From: Albimonas marina
Lineage (GTDB): Bacteria > Pseudomonadota > Alphaproteobacteria > Rhodobacterales > Rhodobacteraceae
Assembly: GCF_029223255.1 (NCBI RefSeq)
Contig: NZ_JARHUC010000009.1
Coordinates: 124,001 to 188,000 of the forward strand
Reading direction: 5' to 3'
DNA length: 64,000 nt
Made by a program: the position numbers and the translations under genes. Under the pieces are notes generated by a model. It searched no databases. It was given only the letters and a program-made list of their open reading frames with translations, and was not told the origin of the DNA. Shown here piece by piece: positions 35,142-43,432 of the stretch. How positions within the stretch are numbered: the first letter of the stretch is position 1; each line of letters begins with the position of its first letter.

Positions 35142-36254
35142 ATGGGACGCATCTGCCTCGTGGGCGCCGGGTTCTCCGGCGCCGTGATCGCACGGGAGCT
35201 GGCCGAGGCCGGCCTGCCCTGCCTCGTCATCGACGAACGGTCCCACGTGGCCGGCAACTGCCATACCGAGCGCGACCCCCAGACCGGGGTGATGGTCCAC
35301 CGCTACGGGCCCCACATCTTCCACACCGCGGACGACCGCGTCTGGGACTACGTGAACCGCTTCGGCGAGTTCATGCCCTACGTGAACCGGGTGAAGACCA
35401 CCGTGGGCGGCGCGGTCTACCTGCTGCCGGTGAACCTGCACACGATCAACCAGTTCTACGGCAAGACCTTCAACCCCACCGAGGCGAAGGCCTTCATCGA
35501 GTCCCAGGCCCGCATGGACATCGAGGACCCCCAGTCCTTCGAGGAGCAGGCCCTGCGCTTCGTGGGCCCCGACCTCTACAAGGCGTTCTTCCGGGGCTAC
35601 ACGCTCAAGCAGTGGGGGATCGACCCGACGGAGCTGCCGGCCTCGATCCTCAAGCGCCTGCCGCTGCGCTTCAACTACGACGACAACTACTTCTCGCACC
35701 CCTACCAGGGGATGCCGAAGCACGGCTACACCGCCATCGTCGAGAAGATCCTGGACCACCCGCTGATCGAGCTGCGCCTGGGCGCCAAGTGGGAGGAGCA
35801 GGACGAGGCCTTCGACCACGTCTTCTACTCCGGCCCGCTCGACCGCTGGTTCGGCTACGACATGGGGCGGCTGGGCTACCGCACGCTCGACTTCGAGGGC
35901 GAGCGGGCGATGGGCGACTTCCAGGGCTGCGCGGTGATGAACTACGGCGATCCCGAGGTGCCCTTCACCCGGATCTCGGAGCACAAGCACTTCGCCCCGT
36001 GGGAGGAGCACGAGGGCACGATCGTGTTCCGCGAGTATTCCCGCTACTGCGGCGCGGACGACATCCCCTACTATCCGATCCGGCTGCTGGGGGAGAAGAA
36101 GATGCTGTCCGACTACGAGGCGCGCGCCGCCGAGGTCGAGGGCGTGACGTTCGTGGGCCGGCTGGGCACCTACCAGTACCTCGACATGGACGTGACCATC
36201 GGGCTGGCGCTGGACGCCGCCTCGGCCTACCTCGAGAGCCGCAAGGCCGCCTGA
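35142..36254 (+). CDS. glf: UDP-galactopyranose mutase
   Basis: The protein (370 residues from 35142; an ATG at 35130 adds four) begins MGRICLVGAGFSGAVIAREL, the FAD-binding loop. It continues with VAGNCHTERD, HRYGPHIFHT, LPVNLHTINQFYGKTF and FFRGYTLKQWG, all diagnostic of the mutase. The enzyme interconverts UDP-galactopyranose and UDP-galactofuranose using reduced FAD. It is followed after 49 bases by a GlfT2-like galactofuranosyltransferase, so the UDP-Galf is probably used at once for a surface glycan. Element copy A precedes it. Confidence 0.96.
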   Translation: MGRICLVGAGFSGAVIARELAEAGLPCLVIDERSHVAGNCHTERDPQTGVMVHRYGPHIFHTADDRVWDYVNRFGEFMPYVNRVKTTVGGAVYLLPVNLHTINQFYGKTFNPTEAKAFIESQARMDIEDPQSFEEQALRFVGPDLYKAFFRGYTLKQWGIDPTELPASILKRLPLRFNYDDNYFSHPYQGMPKHGYTAIVEKILDHPLIELRLGAKWEEQDEAFDHVFYSGPLDRWFGYDMGRLGYRTLDFEGERAMGDFQGCAVMNYGDPEVPFTRISEHKHFAPWEEHEGTIVFREYSRYCGADDIPYYPIRLLGEKKMLSDYEARAAEVEGVTFVGRLGTYQYLDMDVTIGLALDAASAYLESRKAA

Positions 36255-36303
36255 GGCGGCCCGCGGCGCCTTTCCCCGACCGGCCCTCGTGGCGGAGACC
36301 CCG

Positions 36304-38247
36304 ATGAGCGGACGCCGCCCCGTGGACGAGACCTCCGACGGCCCGGCGCCCGGCGCGCCCGGGACGGCGTCCGGCATGGGCGGGCCCGGGGCCGCGGGCG
36401 GCCTGGACGCGCCCGGGGCGGCGGGCGACCCCGCCGCGCCGTCCGATCCCGCCTCCGAGCCGTCCGGAGGCACCGCTTCCGCGCCCCGCGCCGTGGCCCG
36501 GGAGGTGCTGGATCCGCCGGCGGGCCTGCCCTCGGCCCTCTACCTCCGCCTGCGGGGCCCCGAGGGGCCGCGTGCGCCCGGCCGGCTGCCGATCGAGATG
36601 GCGGCGGGGGAGACGCTGTCGCTCGACACCTGGTTCAACCATTTCCCGCTGCCCTGGTGGCGCCGTCACGGCGCGCCCGGCGCGCTGGCCTTCGAACTGG
36701 AGGTCGAGGGTCCGGTCGAGGTCGCCCTGCGCGCGCAGACGCCCGGCGCCGCCGCCCGCACCCTGTCGCGCGCCGCGATCGAGGGGACCGGCGCCGCCGT
36801 CCCGGTGCCCGTGCCCTCGGTCGCCCGCGGCCGGCTCTGGGCCGAGATCCGCGCCCGCGGACCCGTGCGTCTGCTCGCGGCGCGCTGGACCGTGGCCGCC
36901 GCGCCGCGGCCCGTGCGCCTGGCGCTGGGGATGGTGACCCATGAGCGGGAGGGGCCGCTCGCCGCGACGCTCCGCGAGGCGCTGGGCGCGGCGGGGCCTG
37001 CGCCCGTGCGCATCTGGCTGGTCAACCAGGGCGCGCCCTTCGCGGATCCGGGGCTGCGGGCGCTCGCCGCCGATCCGCGGGTGACGCCGATCGAGCAGGC
37101 GAACCTCGGCGGCTGCGGCGGCTTCGCGCGCTGCATGGCCGAGGCGCTGGCCGCGGCCGAGGCGCCGGACGGGCCCACGCACCTGCTGCTGATGGACGAC
37201 GACATCCGCCTCGACGGACGCATGATCGGCCGGGCGATCCGGCACCTGTCGCTGCTGCGTGAGGAGGCGTCGCTGGGCGGCGCGATGCTGGACCTGCGGG
37301 CGCCCACCGTGGTGCACGAGGCGGGGGCCGAGCGCGCCCGCTTCGGCGTGATCCGCGCGGTGGCGCAGGGCGCGGACCTGGCCACGGCCGAGGGGCTCGC
37401 GCCCTTCGCCGAGGCCCTGCCGGGGGGCTTCAACGGTTGGTGGTTCTTCGCCCTGCCGCTGGGCGCCCTGCGCGTCGCGGGCCTGCCGCCGCCGCTGTTC
37501 CTGCGGGGCGACGACCTCGACCTGTCGCGCCGGCTGGACGCGGCCGGGGCGCCGACGACGACGCCCCCGGGCCTCGCGGTCTGGCACGAGCCGTTCTATG
37601 CCAAGGCGACCTCCTGGCAGCACTACTACGACCTGCGCAACCGGCTGATCCACGCGGCGCTGCACGATCCCGGGGACCCGCCGAAGACGCTCGACCTGCT
37701 CGAGCGGCTGCTGACCCCGGCGCTGTCGCATGACTACGCCACCGCCGAGTGGCGGCTGCTGGCGATGCGCCATTTCCTCGACGGGCCGGAGGCGCTGTTC
37801 GCCCGCGCCCCGCAGGAGATCCATGCCGAGGCGACCGGGCTGGCGGCGGACCGGCGGCCCGTCCCGCTCGAGGCCGCGCCCGAGGGGCTGCCGGTGATCG
37901 CGGCGCCCGAAGCGCCCGTCTCGGCGGCGACCCATGCGCTGGGCTTCCTGCGCGCGACGCTGGCGCTGGCGGCGCCGCGGCGGACGCCCTTTGCCCTGGT
38001 GCATGAGAAGGCCGCCCGCCCCGGCGTGGTGCGGGCCCGGGCGCATGTGCGCAGCGATCCTGCGGGAACCTGGTTCCGCCTGCATGTCCCCCGCCGGCGG
38101 GCGGCGCTGTCGCTGCTCGTCCGCAGCCTGTGGGCCGCGCTGCGCTACCGGATCCGAAGCGGGCGGGCGATCGCGGCCTGGCAGGCGAGCGCCGATGCCG
38201 CCCGCTCGCCCGAGGCCTGGGCGCGCCTGTTCGAGGGCGGGCGATGA
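36304..38247 (+). CDS. Galactofuranosyltransferase, GlfT2-like (GT2)
   Basis: The 647-residue protein starts at 36304, seven bases after CGGAG. An Ala/Pro/Gly-rich leader is followed by a beta-rich N-terminal domain (YLRLRGPEGP, LDTWFNHFPLPWW), then a GT-A domain and a helical C-terminus. Motifs line up with mycobacterial GlfT2: VTHEREGPLAATL, MDDDIRLD (metal site), FNGWWFFALP (the double Trp loop), LRGDDLDLSRRL and catalytic-site His in AVWHEPFY. GlfT2 polymerises galactofuranose from UDP-Galf. With glf next door, galactofuranan synthesis is a strong inference. Confidence 0.85.
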   Translation: MSGRRPVDETSDGPAPGAPGTASGMGGPGAAGGLDAPGAAGDPAAPSDPASEPSGGTASAPRAVAREVLDPPAGLPSALYLRLRGPEGPRAPGRLPIEMAAGETLSLDTWFNHFPLPWWRRHGAPGALAFELEVEGPVEVALRAQTPGAAARTLSRAAIEGTGAAVPVPVPSVARGRLWAEIRARGPVRLLAARWTVAAAPRPVRLALGMVTHEREGPLAATLREALGAAGPAPVRIWLVNQGAPFADPGLRALAADPRVTPIEQANLGGCGGFARCMAEALAAAEAPDGPTHLLLMDDDIRLDGRMIGRAIRHLSLLREEASLGGAMLDLRAPTVVHEAGAERARFGVIRAVAQGADLATAEGLAPFAEALPGGFNGWWFFALPLGALRVAGLPPPLFLRGDDLDLSRRLDAAGAPTTTPPGLAVWHEPFYAKATSWQHYYDLRNRLIHAALHDPGDPPKTLDLLERLLTPALSHDYATAEWRLLAMRHFLDGPEALFARAPQEIHAEATGLAADRRPVPLEAAPEGLPVIAAPEAPVSAATHALGFLRATLALAAPRRTPFALVHEKAARPGVVRARAHVRSDPAGTWFRLHVPRRRAALSLLVRSLWAALRYRIRSGRAIAAWQASADAARSPEAWARLFEGGR

Positions 38248-39104
38248 GCGCGCCGCGCCCCGCCGCGCCCGGCCGCCCCCGCGCCGTGGTGATCCTGCGC
38301 ATCGGCGCGGACCACCGCGTCTCGGGCTGGGCGAAGACCCCGCGCGCGGAGCGGGACTGGGAGCTGGTGCTCTCCCCCTACCAGGAGATCCCCGACCTCG
38401 CCGAGTTCGAGCCCGACGCGGTGATCCCGCGCGAGGGCGGCAAGTGGGACGCGCTCCACGCGATCCTGACCGAGCGGCCCGAGCTCATGACCCGCGCCCC
38501 CCGCCTGTGGCTGCCCGACGACGACATCGAGGCGGACGCGGCGACGGTGGCGCGCCTGCTGGCCATCGCCGAGGCCGAGGACCTGGCGCTGGCCCAGCCG
38601 GCGCTGACGCCCGACAGCGAGTTCTCCCACTACATCACCGTGCGCAATCCGCTGTGCCGCCTGCGCCGGACCAACTTCGTGGAGCTGATGGCGCCGCTGC
38701 TGACGCCCGAGGTTCTGGCGGCCGCGATGCCCGACATGAAGGACCGCCCGGCGGCCAAGGGGCTGGACTTCGTCTGGCAGGACCATGTCGACGACCCCGC
38801 GCGCCGCATCGCCATCGTCGACGCCGCCCCGGTCGCCCACCGCCGGCCGATCGGCACGCACCTGGTGGCGCGGGCGAAGGCCTCGGGGCAGGACGTGAAC
38901 GCGGAGCGCGACGAATGGATCGCCCGGCGCATCGGGCGATGGCCGCGGCCGGTGGCGCTGGGGCCGGGGGGGCGGCTCGGGGCGCTGGCGCTGGCGGCGC
39001 TGGGGCTCGCGGCCTCGCCCGCGGTCTGGCGGCGGCGCTGGGCGGTGCGGATCGGCAAGCACCTGCGCGCGCAGCTGGTCAGCCGGGGGTTTCCGAAGCG
39101 CTGA
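38244..39104 (+). CDS. DUF707-like protein, possible glycosyltransferase
   Basis: The ATG at 38244 overlaps the upstream stop by four bases; 286 residues. The order AVVILRIGADHRVSGWAKTP, RDWELVLSPYQ, EGGKWDAL, LWLPDDDIEADA and GLDFVWQDHVDD resembles the DUF707 family, in which an Asp-rich DDD and a Trp are conserved as in GT-A glycosyltransferases. The C-terminus has a hydrophobic stretch (LALAALGLAASPAVW) then basic residues, so membrane association is possible. Coupled to the GlfT2-like gene, it probably extends or decorates the same glycan. Family assignment is by eye. Confidence 0.65.
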   Translation: MSAPRPAAPGRPRAVVILRIGADHRVSGWAKTPRAERDWELVLSPYQEIPDLAEFEPDAVIPREGGKWDALHAILTERPELMTRAPRLWLPDDDIEADAATVARLLAIAEAEDLALAQPALTPDSEFSHYITVRNPLCRLRRTNFVELMAPLLTPEVLAAAMPDMKDRPAAKGLDFVWQDHVDDPARRIAIVDAAPVAHRRPIGTHLVARAKASGQDVNAERDEWIARRIGRWPRPVALGPGGRLGALALAALGLAASPAVWRRRWAVRIGKHLRAQLVSRGFPKR

Positions 39105-39120
39105 TGTGCGGGGAGCGGGG

Positions 39121-39450
39121 GACGGAGGCGCCCTGCGGGCGGGCTTGGGCTCTGGGGCGGGCGGGAGCGCGGATCTGGTCCGGGTGCGCGTGCGGCGGAC
39201 GTCGAGGACGCTCCTGACTCACCAGGGAACAGGGCCGCGCCTGTTCCCCGGACCCGTCTCTCGCTGTTGATGCCTGAGCGACTCGCCCGCCGGGGTCAAG
39301 GACAAGCCCCGCCAAGAGGCGGGGTCGCTTCGCGATCCTGGACCCCGGCGGGCGAGTCGCTCTTTTCGGCATCAGCGAGAGACGGCTCCGGGGAACAGGC
39401 GCTTCGCGAGGGGAGGCCGGCGTCGCGCCGGGCGCCCCTCGCGGGCGGCG
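39121..39450 (+). repeat. Nested palindromic intergenic element, copy B
   Basis: The module lies at 39125-39150 and the core at 39237-39402 (166 bp). Outer arms 39237-39264 and 39375-39402 match in 27 of 28 positions. Inner arms 39279-39297 and 39341-39359 are a perfect 19-bp stem, and the apical stem is 39307-39313/39318-39324. A local hairpin GGGAACAGG (39225-39233) with CCTGTTCCC (39240-39248) competes with the outer arm. It lies between convergent genes. Confidence 0.9.
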
Positions 39451-39455
39451 GGGCG

Positions 39456-40322
39456 TCAGCCCCAGCCGGGTTCGGCGTCCCAGTCGACGGAGGCGGGCAT
39501 GCCGTCGGGCGGGGTCTTCGTGAAGGCGGCCGGGCGCTTCTCGATGAAGGAGGTGACGCCCTCCTTCCCGTCGGCCGTCGACAGCTCGTAGATCACCCGG
39601 CTGTCGAGCTTGTGCGCCTCCATCGGGTGCGCGGCGCCGGCCATGCGCCACAGGAGCTGCCGGTTCACCGCCACCGAGACCGGCGACAGGCCGTCGATGT
39701 AGCGGCGCGCGGTGGCGCGGGCCTCGGCCATCAGGTCCTCGGGCGCCACCACCCTGGTGCAGAAGCCGGCGGCGAGGAGCTTGTCGGCGGTCAGGATCTC
39801 GGCCGACATCGCCCAGTCGAGCGCGGTCTGCATGCCCACCAGGCGCGGCAGGAACCACGACGAGCACGCCTCCATGCACACGCCGATCTTGGCGAAGACG
39901 AAGCCGATCCGCGCCTTGGTCGAGCAGATGCGCGCATCCATCGGCAGGGTCATCGTCGCCCCGATGCCCACGCCCGCCCCGTTGATCGCCGCGATCACCG
40001 GCTTCTTCATGCGGAAGATGCGCAGCGTGATCGTGCCGCCGGTGTCGCGGTTGCGCTCCATCCCCGCCGGGTCGGAGGCGTCGACGCTCTCGTCCAGGCC
40101 GAAGACGTTGCCCTCCGAGCTGAGGTCCATGCCCGCGCAGAAGGCCCGGCCCTCGCCGGTGAAGATCACCGCGCGGACCTCCGGGTCGGCGTCGGCGCGG
40201 TCGAGCACGGCCAGGATCTCGCCCGCCATCTCAACCGTGAAGGCGTTCAGCATCTCGGGACGGTTCAGGGTGACCGTCGCGATGTTCTCCTCGACCTCGT
40301 AGCGCAGCGTGGCGTAGCTCAT
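39456..40322 (-). CDS. Crotonase-family protein, probable enoyl-CoA isomerase type
   Basis: The start at 40322 gives 288 residues beginning MSYATLRYEVEENIATVTLN. CoA-binding features are present (FCAGMDLS, NGAGVGIGATMTL). The two glutamates used by hydratases are not conserved: GIGAT replaces GG-x-E and the second position reads FAKIG. A Glu appears instead in CMEACSSWFLPRLVG, the place of the catalytic Glu in delta3,delta2-enoyl-CoA isomerases. I therefore favour isomerase-like chemistry over hydration. It stands alone, next to element copy B. Confidence 0.82.
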   Translation of the reverse strand: MSYATLRYEVEENIATVTLNRPEMLNAFTVEMAGEILAVLDRADADPEVRAVIFTGEGRAFCAGMDLSSEGNVFGLDESVDASDPAGMERNRDTGGTITLRIFRMKKPVIAAINGAGVGIGATMTLPMDARICSTKARIGFVFAKIGVCMEACSSWFLPRLVGMQTALDWAMSAEILTADKLLAAGFCTRVVAPEDLMAEARATARRYIDGLSPVSVAVNRQLLWRMAGAAHPMEAHKLDSRVIYELSTADGKEGVTSFIEKRPAAFTKTPPDGMPASVDWDAEPGWG

Positions 40323-40396
40323 TGTCTCGTCCTCCCGGAAGTTCGCCGGGGACCGTATCAGCTTGCCGACCGGTTGCGAGAGGCCATCTGACGCGC

Positions 40397-40714
40397 ATGG
40401 AGCCTGCGCCCGACGATCCGATCTGCCCGCTGTGCCTGCGCCCGATCCCGGCGGGCGCGCGGGCCACGGTGCATCACCTGACGCCGAAGCTGAAGGGCGG
40501 GGCGAAGGGGCCCACCGCCCTGATGCACAAGATCTGCCACGACGAGATCCACGCCCGCCTGACCGAGGCCGAGATCGCGCGCGATGCCGCGACCCCCGAG
40601 GCCCTGCGCGCCCACCCCGCGCTGGCGCGGTTCCGGGACTGGATCGCGACCAAGCCGCCCGACTTCGACGCTCGGACATTGGCGAGCCTGCGGCGGCGGC
40701 GGAAGCGGCGCTGA
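40397..40714 (+). CDS. Small HNH-type endonuclease-like protein
   Basis: The 105-residue protein begins MEPAPDDPICPLCLRPIPAG and carries an HNH pattern: a first CxxC (CPLC), HHLTPKLKGG, then MHKICHDEIHARLTE, with His and Cys positions suited to a beta-beta-alpha-metal fold. A GAGAGG site lies ten bases before the ATG, and 25 further codons upstream overlap the crotonase leader. Stand-alone HNH proteins of this size are common in alphaproteobacteria and their cellular role is unclear; nothing here points to a restriction or phage system. Confidence 0.75.
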   Translation: MEPAPDDPICPLCLRPIPAGARATVHHLTPKLKGGAKGPTALMHKICHDEIHARLTEAEIARDAATPEALRAHPALARFRDWIATKPPDFDARTLASLRRRRKRR

Positions 40715-40923
40715 GCGGCCGGGCCCGGGACCGGGAGGCGATCTTGCCAGGCGGCCGTTGAAGCCGCGACGTCTTTCGCCCCGCATCTTGCCTGCGACAA
40801 AATTCTGACCATCTTGGTCGGAAAGCCTCTTTTCCCGAGCGCTTTCGTCGGGCATCGTCCGGCCCGACGACCCGGATTCGTCCGGCCCCTCGTTTCGGCC
40901 TTCACGCAAGGGACTTCCGCCCT

Positions 40924-41190
40924 ATGATCGTGTGCCACTGCGCCCGGATCCGGTCTTCGGACATCAAGGCGGCCGTCGCCTGGATGCGCGCCGCCGACCC
41001 GACGGCCCTGATCACGCCGGGCAAGGTGTATCGCGCGCTCGGCAAGCGCCCCGAATGCGGCGGATGCGTCGCGCTGTTCGTGGACGTGCTGCGGGCGGAT
41101 GAGAACACCGGCGTGCCGCCCGTGCTCCGCGGGATGCGCAAGCCGGCCGAAAGGAGACGGACGGATGAAGGGCGACGAGAAGGTCATTGA
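40924..41190 (+). CDS. bfd: Bacterioferritin-associated ferredoxin
   Basis: This 88-residue protein has the Bfd 2Fe-2S ligands: Cys4 and Cys6 in MIVCHCARI, then the CxxC in [11 protein letters not shown] near residue 45. Bfd donates electrons to bacterioferritin haem so stored iron is released. The C-terminal third ([16 protein letters not shown]) is longer than in E. coli Bfd because the frame runs 26 bases into the bfr gene. Such overlap ties the two proteins' synthesis together. The 209-base gap upstream should carry an iron-responsive promoter, though no clear Fur or Irr box is evident. Confidence 0.92.
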   Translation: MIVCHCARIRSSDIKAAVAWMRAADPTALITPGKVYRALGKRPECGGCVALFVDVLRADENTGVPPVLRGMRKPAERRRTDEGRREGH

Positions 41191-41650
41191 GTATCTCAAC
41201 AAGGGCCTGCGCAGCGAGCTGACGGCGATCAGCCAGTACTGGCTGCACTACCGCCTCCAGAAGGACTGGGGCGTGGGCAAGCTGGCGGAGAAATCCCGCC
41301 AGGAGAGCATCGAGGAGATGGTCCACGCCGACAAGTTCATCGACCGGATCATCTTCCTCGAAGGGCATCCCAACCTCCAGGTCCTCGATCCGCTGCGCAT
41401 CGGCGAGACGGTCAAGGAGACGCTGGAGTGCGACCTGGCCGCCGAGCTGGACGCGCTGAAGCTCTACAAGGAAGCGCGCGACCACTGCGAGAAGGTCGGC
41501 GACTACACCTCGAAGAACATCTTCGAGGAGCGCATCCGCGACGAGGAAGGCCACACGGACTACCTCGAGACCCAGCTCGAGCTGATCGAGAAGATGGGCG
41601 AGGAGAAGTACATCCAGCTCAACGCGACCTCGGCCGACAAGGAGGACTGA
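41165..41650 (+). CDS. bfr: Bacterioferritin
   Basis: The ATG at 41165 follows AAGGAG by eight bases and gives 161 residues. Ferroxidase ligands are visible: Glu18 in [12 protein letters not shown], Glu51 and His54 in [10 protein letters not shown], Glu94, then Glu127 and His130 in [10 protein letters not shown]. Met52, the haem ligand, is present. Bacterioferritin forms a 24-subunit shell that oxidises and stores iron. The gene overlaps bfd by 26 bases and ends in a strong terminator. Confidence 0.96.
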   Translation: MKGDEKVIEYLNKGLRSELTAISQYWLHYRLQKDWGVGKLAEKSRQESIEEMVHADKFIDRIIFLEGHPNLQVLDPLRIGETVKETLECDLAAELDALKLYKEARDHCEKVGDYTSKNIFEERIRDEEGHTDYLETQLELIEKMGEEKYIQLNATSADKED

Positions 41651-41691
41651 TCCTCCGGCCGACGGGCGCGAGCCTGGCGGAAGACTACAGG

Positions 41692-41721
41692 GGGCCGGCG
41701 CAGGGATGCGCCGGCCCTTTT
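41692..41721 (+). terminator. Intrinsic terminator after bfr
   Basis: A perfect 11-bp stem (GGGCCGGCGCA with its complement) around the loop GGGA is followed directly by TTTTCG, 42 bases after the bfr stop. Confidence 0.92.
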
Positions 41722-41740
41722 CGTTGCGCGTCGGGAAACC

Positions 41741-42065
41741 GGGCGCCTTGCGGGCGGGCTTGGCAGGGGCGCGGCCGCTTTGGAGGGGTCGGCCGGGGCG
41801 GGGGGGCGCGGCGAATGAGGAGGGGACGCTTCCGGACTCACCAAAGAACAGGCCCCGCGCCCGTCCTCCGCGGCCGTCCATCGCCGAAGATGCCTGAGCC
41901 CCGCCGGGGTCCGGGTCAAGGACGAGCCCCGCGCGGGGCGCGGGGTCGCTGCGCGATCCTTGACCCGGACCCCGGCGCGGCTCGGATCGGCATCAGCGAT
42001 GGACGGCTCCGGAGAACAGGCGCTCTGCGCGAGGCCAGGGCGGCGCGCCGGGGCGTGGGCCGGGC
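41741..42065 (+). repeat. Nested palindromic intergenic element, copy C
   Basis: The module lies at 41741-41763 and the core at 41857-42023 (167 bp). This is the most divergent copy. Its outer left arm (41857-41884) has several mismatches to 41996-42023. Its inner stem is shifted and extended (GGGGTCCGGGTCAAGGA with its exact complement), and its apical stem is CCCCGCG/CGCGGGG instead of CCCCGCC/GGCGGGG. It lies between the bfr terminator and proC, which converge. Confidence 0.85.
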
Positions 42066-42100
42066 AGGGGGGCGCGCGAGTGGCGGGGCAGGGGGGCGCC

Positions 42101-42895
42101 TCAGCCGGCGATCGTGCGGGCCTTCTCGGTGGCGGCGGCCAGGCCGGCGGCGACGGCGCGGCGCAGGCCGGCGGCCTCCAGCGCCTCGAGACCGGCGGCG
42201 GTGGTGCCTGCGTAGTCGATCATCTCCTGCACCGCGGCCTGGGGAGAGGTCGCGTCGCGGGCCATCATCTCGCCGGCGGCGCGGAACAGCTGGCGCACCG
42301 CGCGCTCGGCCAGCGGGGCGGGTACGCCCTCGTCCACGGCATGGGCGGCCATCGCGGCGGCGAAGGCGGCGACGAAGCCGGGGACGGGGCCGGTGAGCGC
42401 GGTGAAGAGGTCGAGATGCGGCTCGTGATCCAGCCGGTCGGTCTCGCCCAGCGCGGAGAACAGGCGGCGGGCGAGGGCGTGGTCGGCCTCGGTCGCCTGG
42501 GGCGAGGGCGTCCAGGGCGTGTAGGCGAGGCCGAGCTCGGCGGCCGGGCTCGACATCGCGCGGATCACCCGCGGGGCGCCGGTGGCGGCCTGCAGGCGCG
42601 CGACGTCGGCGCCGGCCATCACCGACAGGACCAGCCGGTCGGGGACCCGCAGCGACAGCGCGGGCAGGGCCGCGGGCGGGAGGCACAGCAGCGCCGCCTC
42701 CGCCGCCTCGGCCGCGGCCTGGGGCGTGGGATGCAGCCGCACCCCGGGCCAGTCGGCGAGCGCGGGCGCCGCGCCGCTGCGGGTGGCGACGTGCAGCCGC
42801 TCCGGCGCCACGACGCCGGAGGCGAGCCAGCGCCGGGCGATGGCGCCGCCCAGCATGCCGGCGCCGATCAGGGCGAGGGAGGGGGTCTCGGTCAT
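42101..42895 (-). CDS. proC: Pyrroline-5-carboxylate reductase
   Basis: The 264-residue protein begins MTETPSLALIGAGMLGGAIA, the NAD(P)-binding motif of ProC. The conserved region around APRVIRAMSSPAAELG and the C-terminal signature (TALTGPVPGFVAAF, then AAVQEMIDYAGTTAAGLEAL) identify the family. The enzyme reduces pyrroline-5-carboxylate to proline. The chosen ATG follows GGAAAGG by seven bases. The usual N-P-x-P motif is altered (MSSPAA for MPNTPA), so this may be a secondary ProC-like reductase rather than the main proline enzyme. Confidence 0.85.
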   Translation of the reverse strand: MTETPSLALIGAGMLGGAIARRWLASGVVAPERLHVATRSGAAPALADWPGVRLHPTPQAAAEAAEAALLCLPPAALPALSLRVPDRLVLSVMAGADVARLQAATGAPRVIRAMSSPAAELGLAYTPWTPSPQATEADHALARRLFSALGETDRLDHEPHLDLFTALTGPVPGFVAAFAAAMAAHAVDEGVPAPLAERAVRQLFRAAGEMMARDATSPQAAVQEMIDYAGTTAAGLEALEAAGLRRAVAAGLAAATEKARTIAG

Positions 42896-43014
42896 GGCGG
42901 CGCCTTTCCGGGCGGGGGCGGGGTCGCGGGCGGGACGGTCCGCAGGCTAGGCTGCCGCGCGGCGTTTGTCCGCCCCCGCGTCGGGCGGGGGCGCGCGCCG
43001 GCAGGGAGATGCGC

Positions 43015-43374
43015 ATGGCCCGGGCGCCGTCTGAATTCGTGCTCTACGTCGAGGACGCGCTCGGCGCCCTGGGGCCGGTGGAGCGCACCCGCTTCTTCGG
43101 CGGCTGGAGCTTCGTCCTGCGCGGGACCCGCATCGCCTACGTGCTGCGCGACCGGCTGCTGTTCCCGGTGGACGCGGCCCTGCGCCGGACGCTGATCGCC
43201 GAGGGCTGCGGGCCCTTCGCATACGAGAAGGGCGGCAGGACCGTGGTGGTCGAACGTTTCTACGAGGCGCCCTCGGCCTGCCTCGACGATCCCGACGCGC
43301 TGCTGGACTGGGCGGGGCGCGCCGCGGCGGCGGCGGGCGCGGGGGCGGGCGGGGCCTTCGACGGACCGGATTGA
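43015..43374 (+). CDS. TfoX N-terminal-domain protein
   Basis: The 119-residue product (ATG at 43015, seven bases after GGGAG) matches the TfoX/Sxy N-terminal domain: EFVLYVEDALGALGPVERTRFFGGWSF split across its first strands, RIAYVLRDRLLFPVD and FYEAPSACLDD. In gammaproteobacteria Sxy promotes competence with CRP. Stand-alone N-terminal-domain proteins in alphaproteobacteria have no proven role. An in-frame ATG at 43009 touches the ribosome site and is less likely. A 58-base gap separates it from the next TetR gene. Confidence 0.8.
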   Translation: MARAPSEFVLYVEDALGALGPVERTRFFGGWSFVLRGTRIAYVLRDRLLFPVDAALRRTLIAEGCGPFAYEKGGRTVVVERFYEAPSACLDDPDALLDWAGRAAAAAGAGAGGAFDGPD

Positions 43375-43386
43375 CAGGATGGGCGT

Positions 43387-43411
43387 CATGCGGAACGCTC
43401 GTTCGCATGAT
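43387..43411. promoter_or_regulatory. Imperfect palindrome upstream of tetR (dehalogenase locus)
   Basis: GAACG-CT-CGTTC is flanked by TCATGC and GCATGA, so two nested half-sites face each other with only one extra G on the left. It lies just upstream of the preferred TetR start at 43433 and is a good autoregulatory operator candidate. Confidence 0.5.
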
Positions 43412-43432
43412 CGGCGTCATATGGAATCGGCG

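Noticed and set aside
39237-39402. Palindromic elements as ordinary intrinsic terminators only
   Set aside because: They are far longer than needed, lack a T tract, and copy C follows a gene that already has a perfect terminator at 41692-41721.
39110-39450. Short peptides shared by frames through the palindromic elements (for example APCGRAWA)
   Set aside because: They come from translating the GC-rich module in one frame. The frame is not kept through the cores, and the compensating changes favour structure over coding.
43015-43374. Competence regulator role for the TfoX-like protein
   Set aside because: Only the N-terminal domain is present and no competence genes are nearby, so the function cannot be carried over from Sxy.
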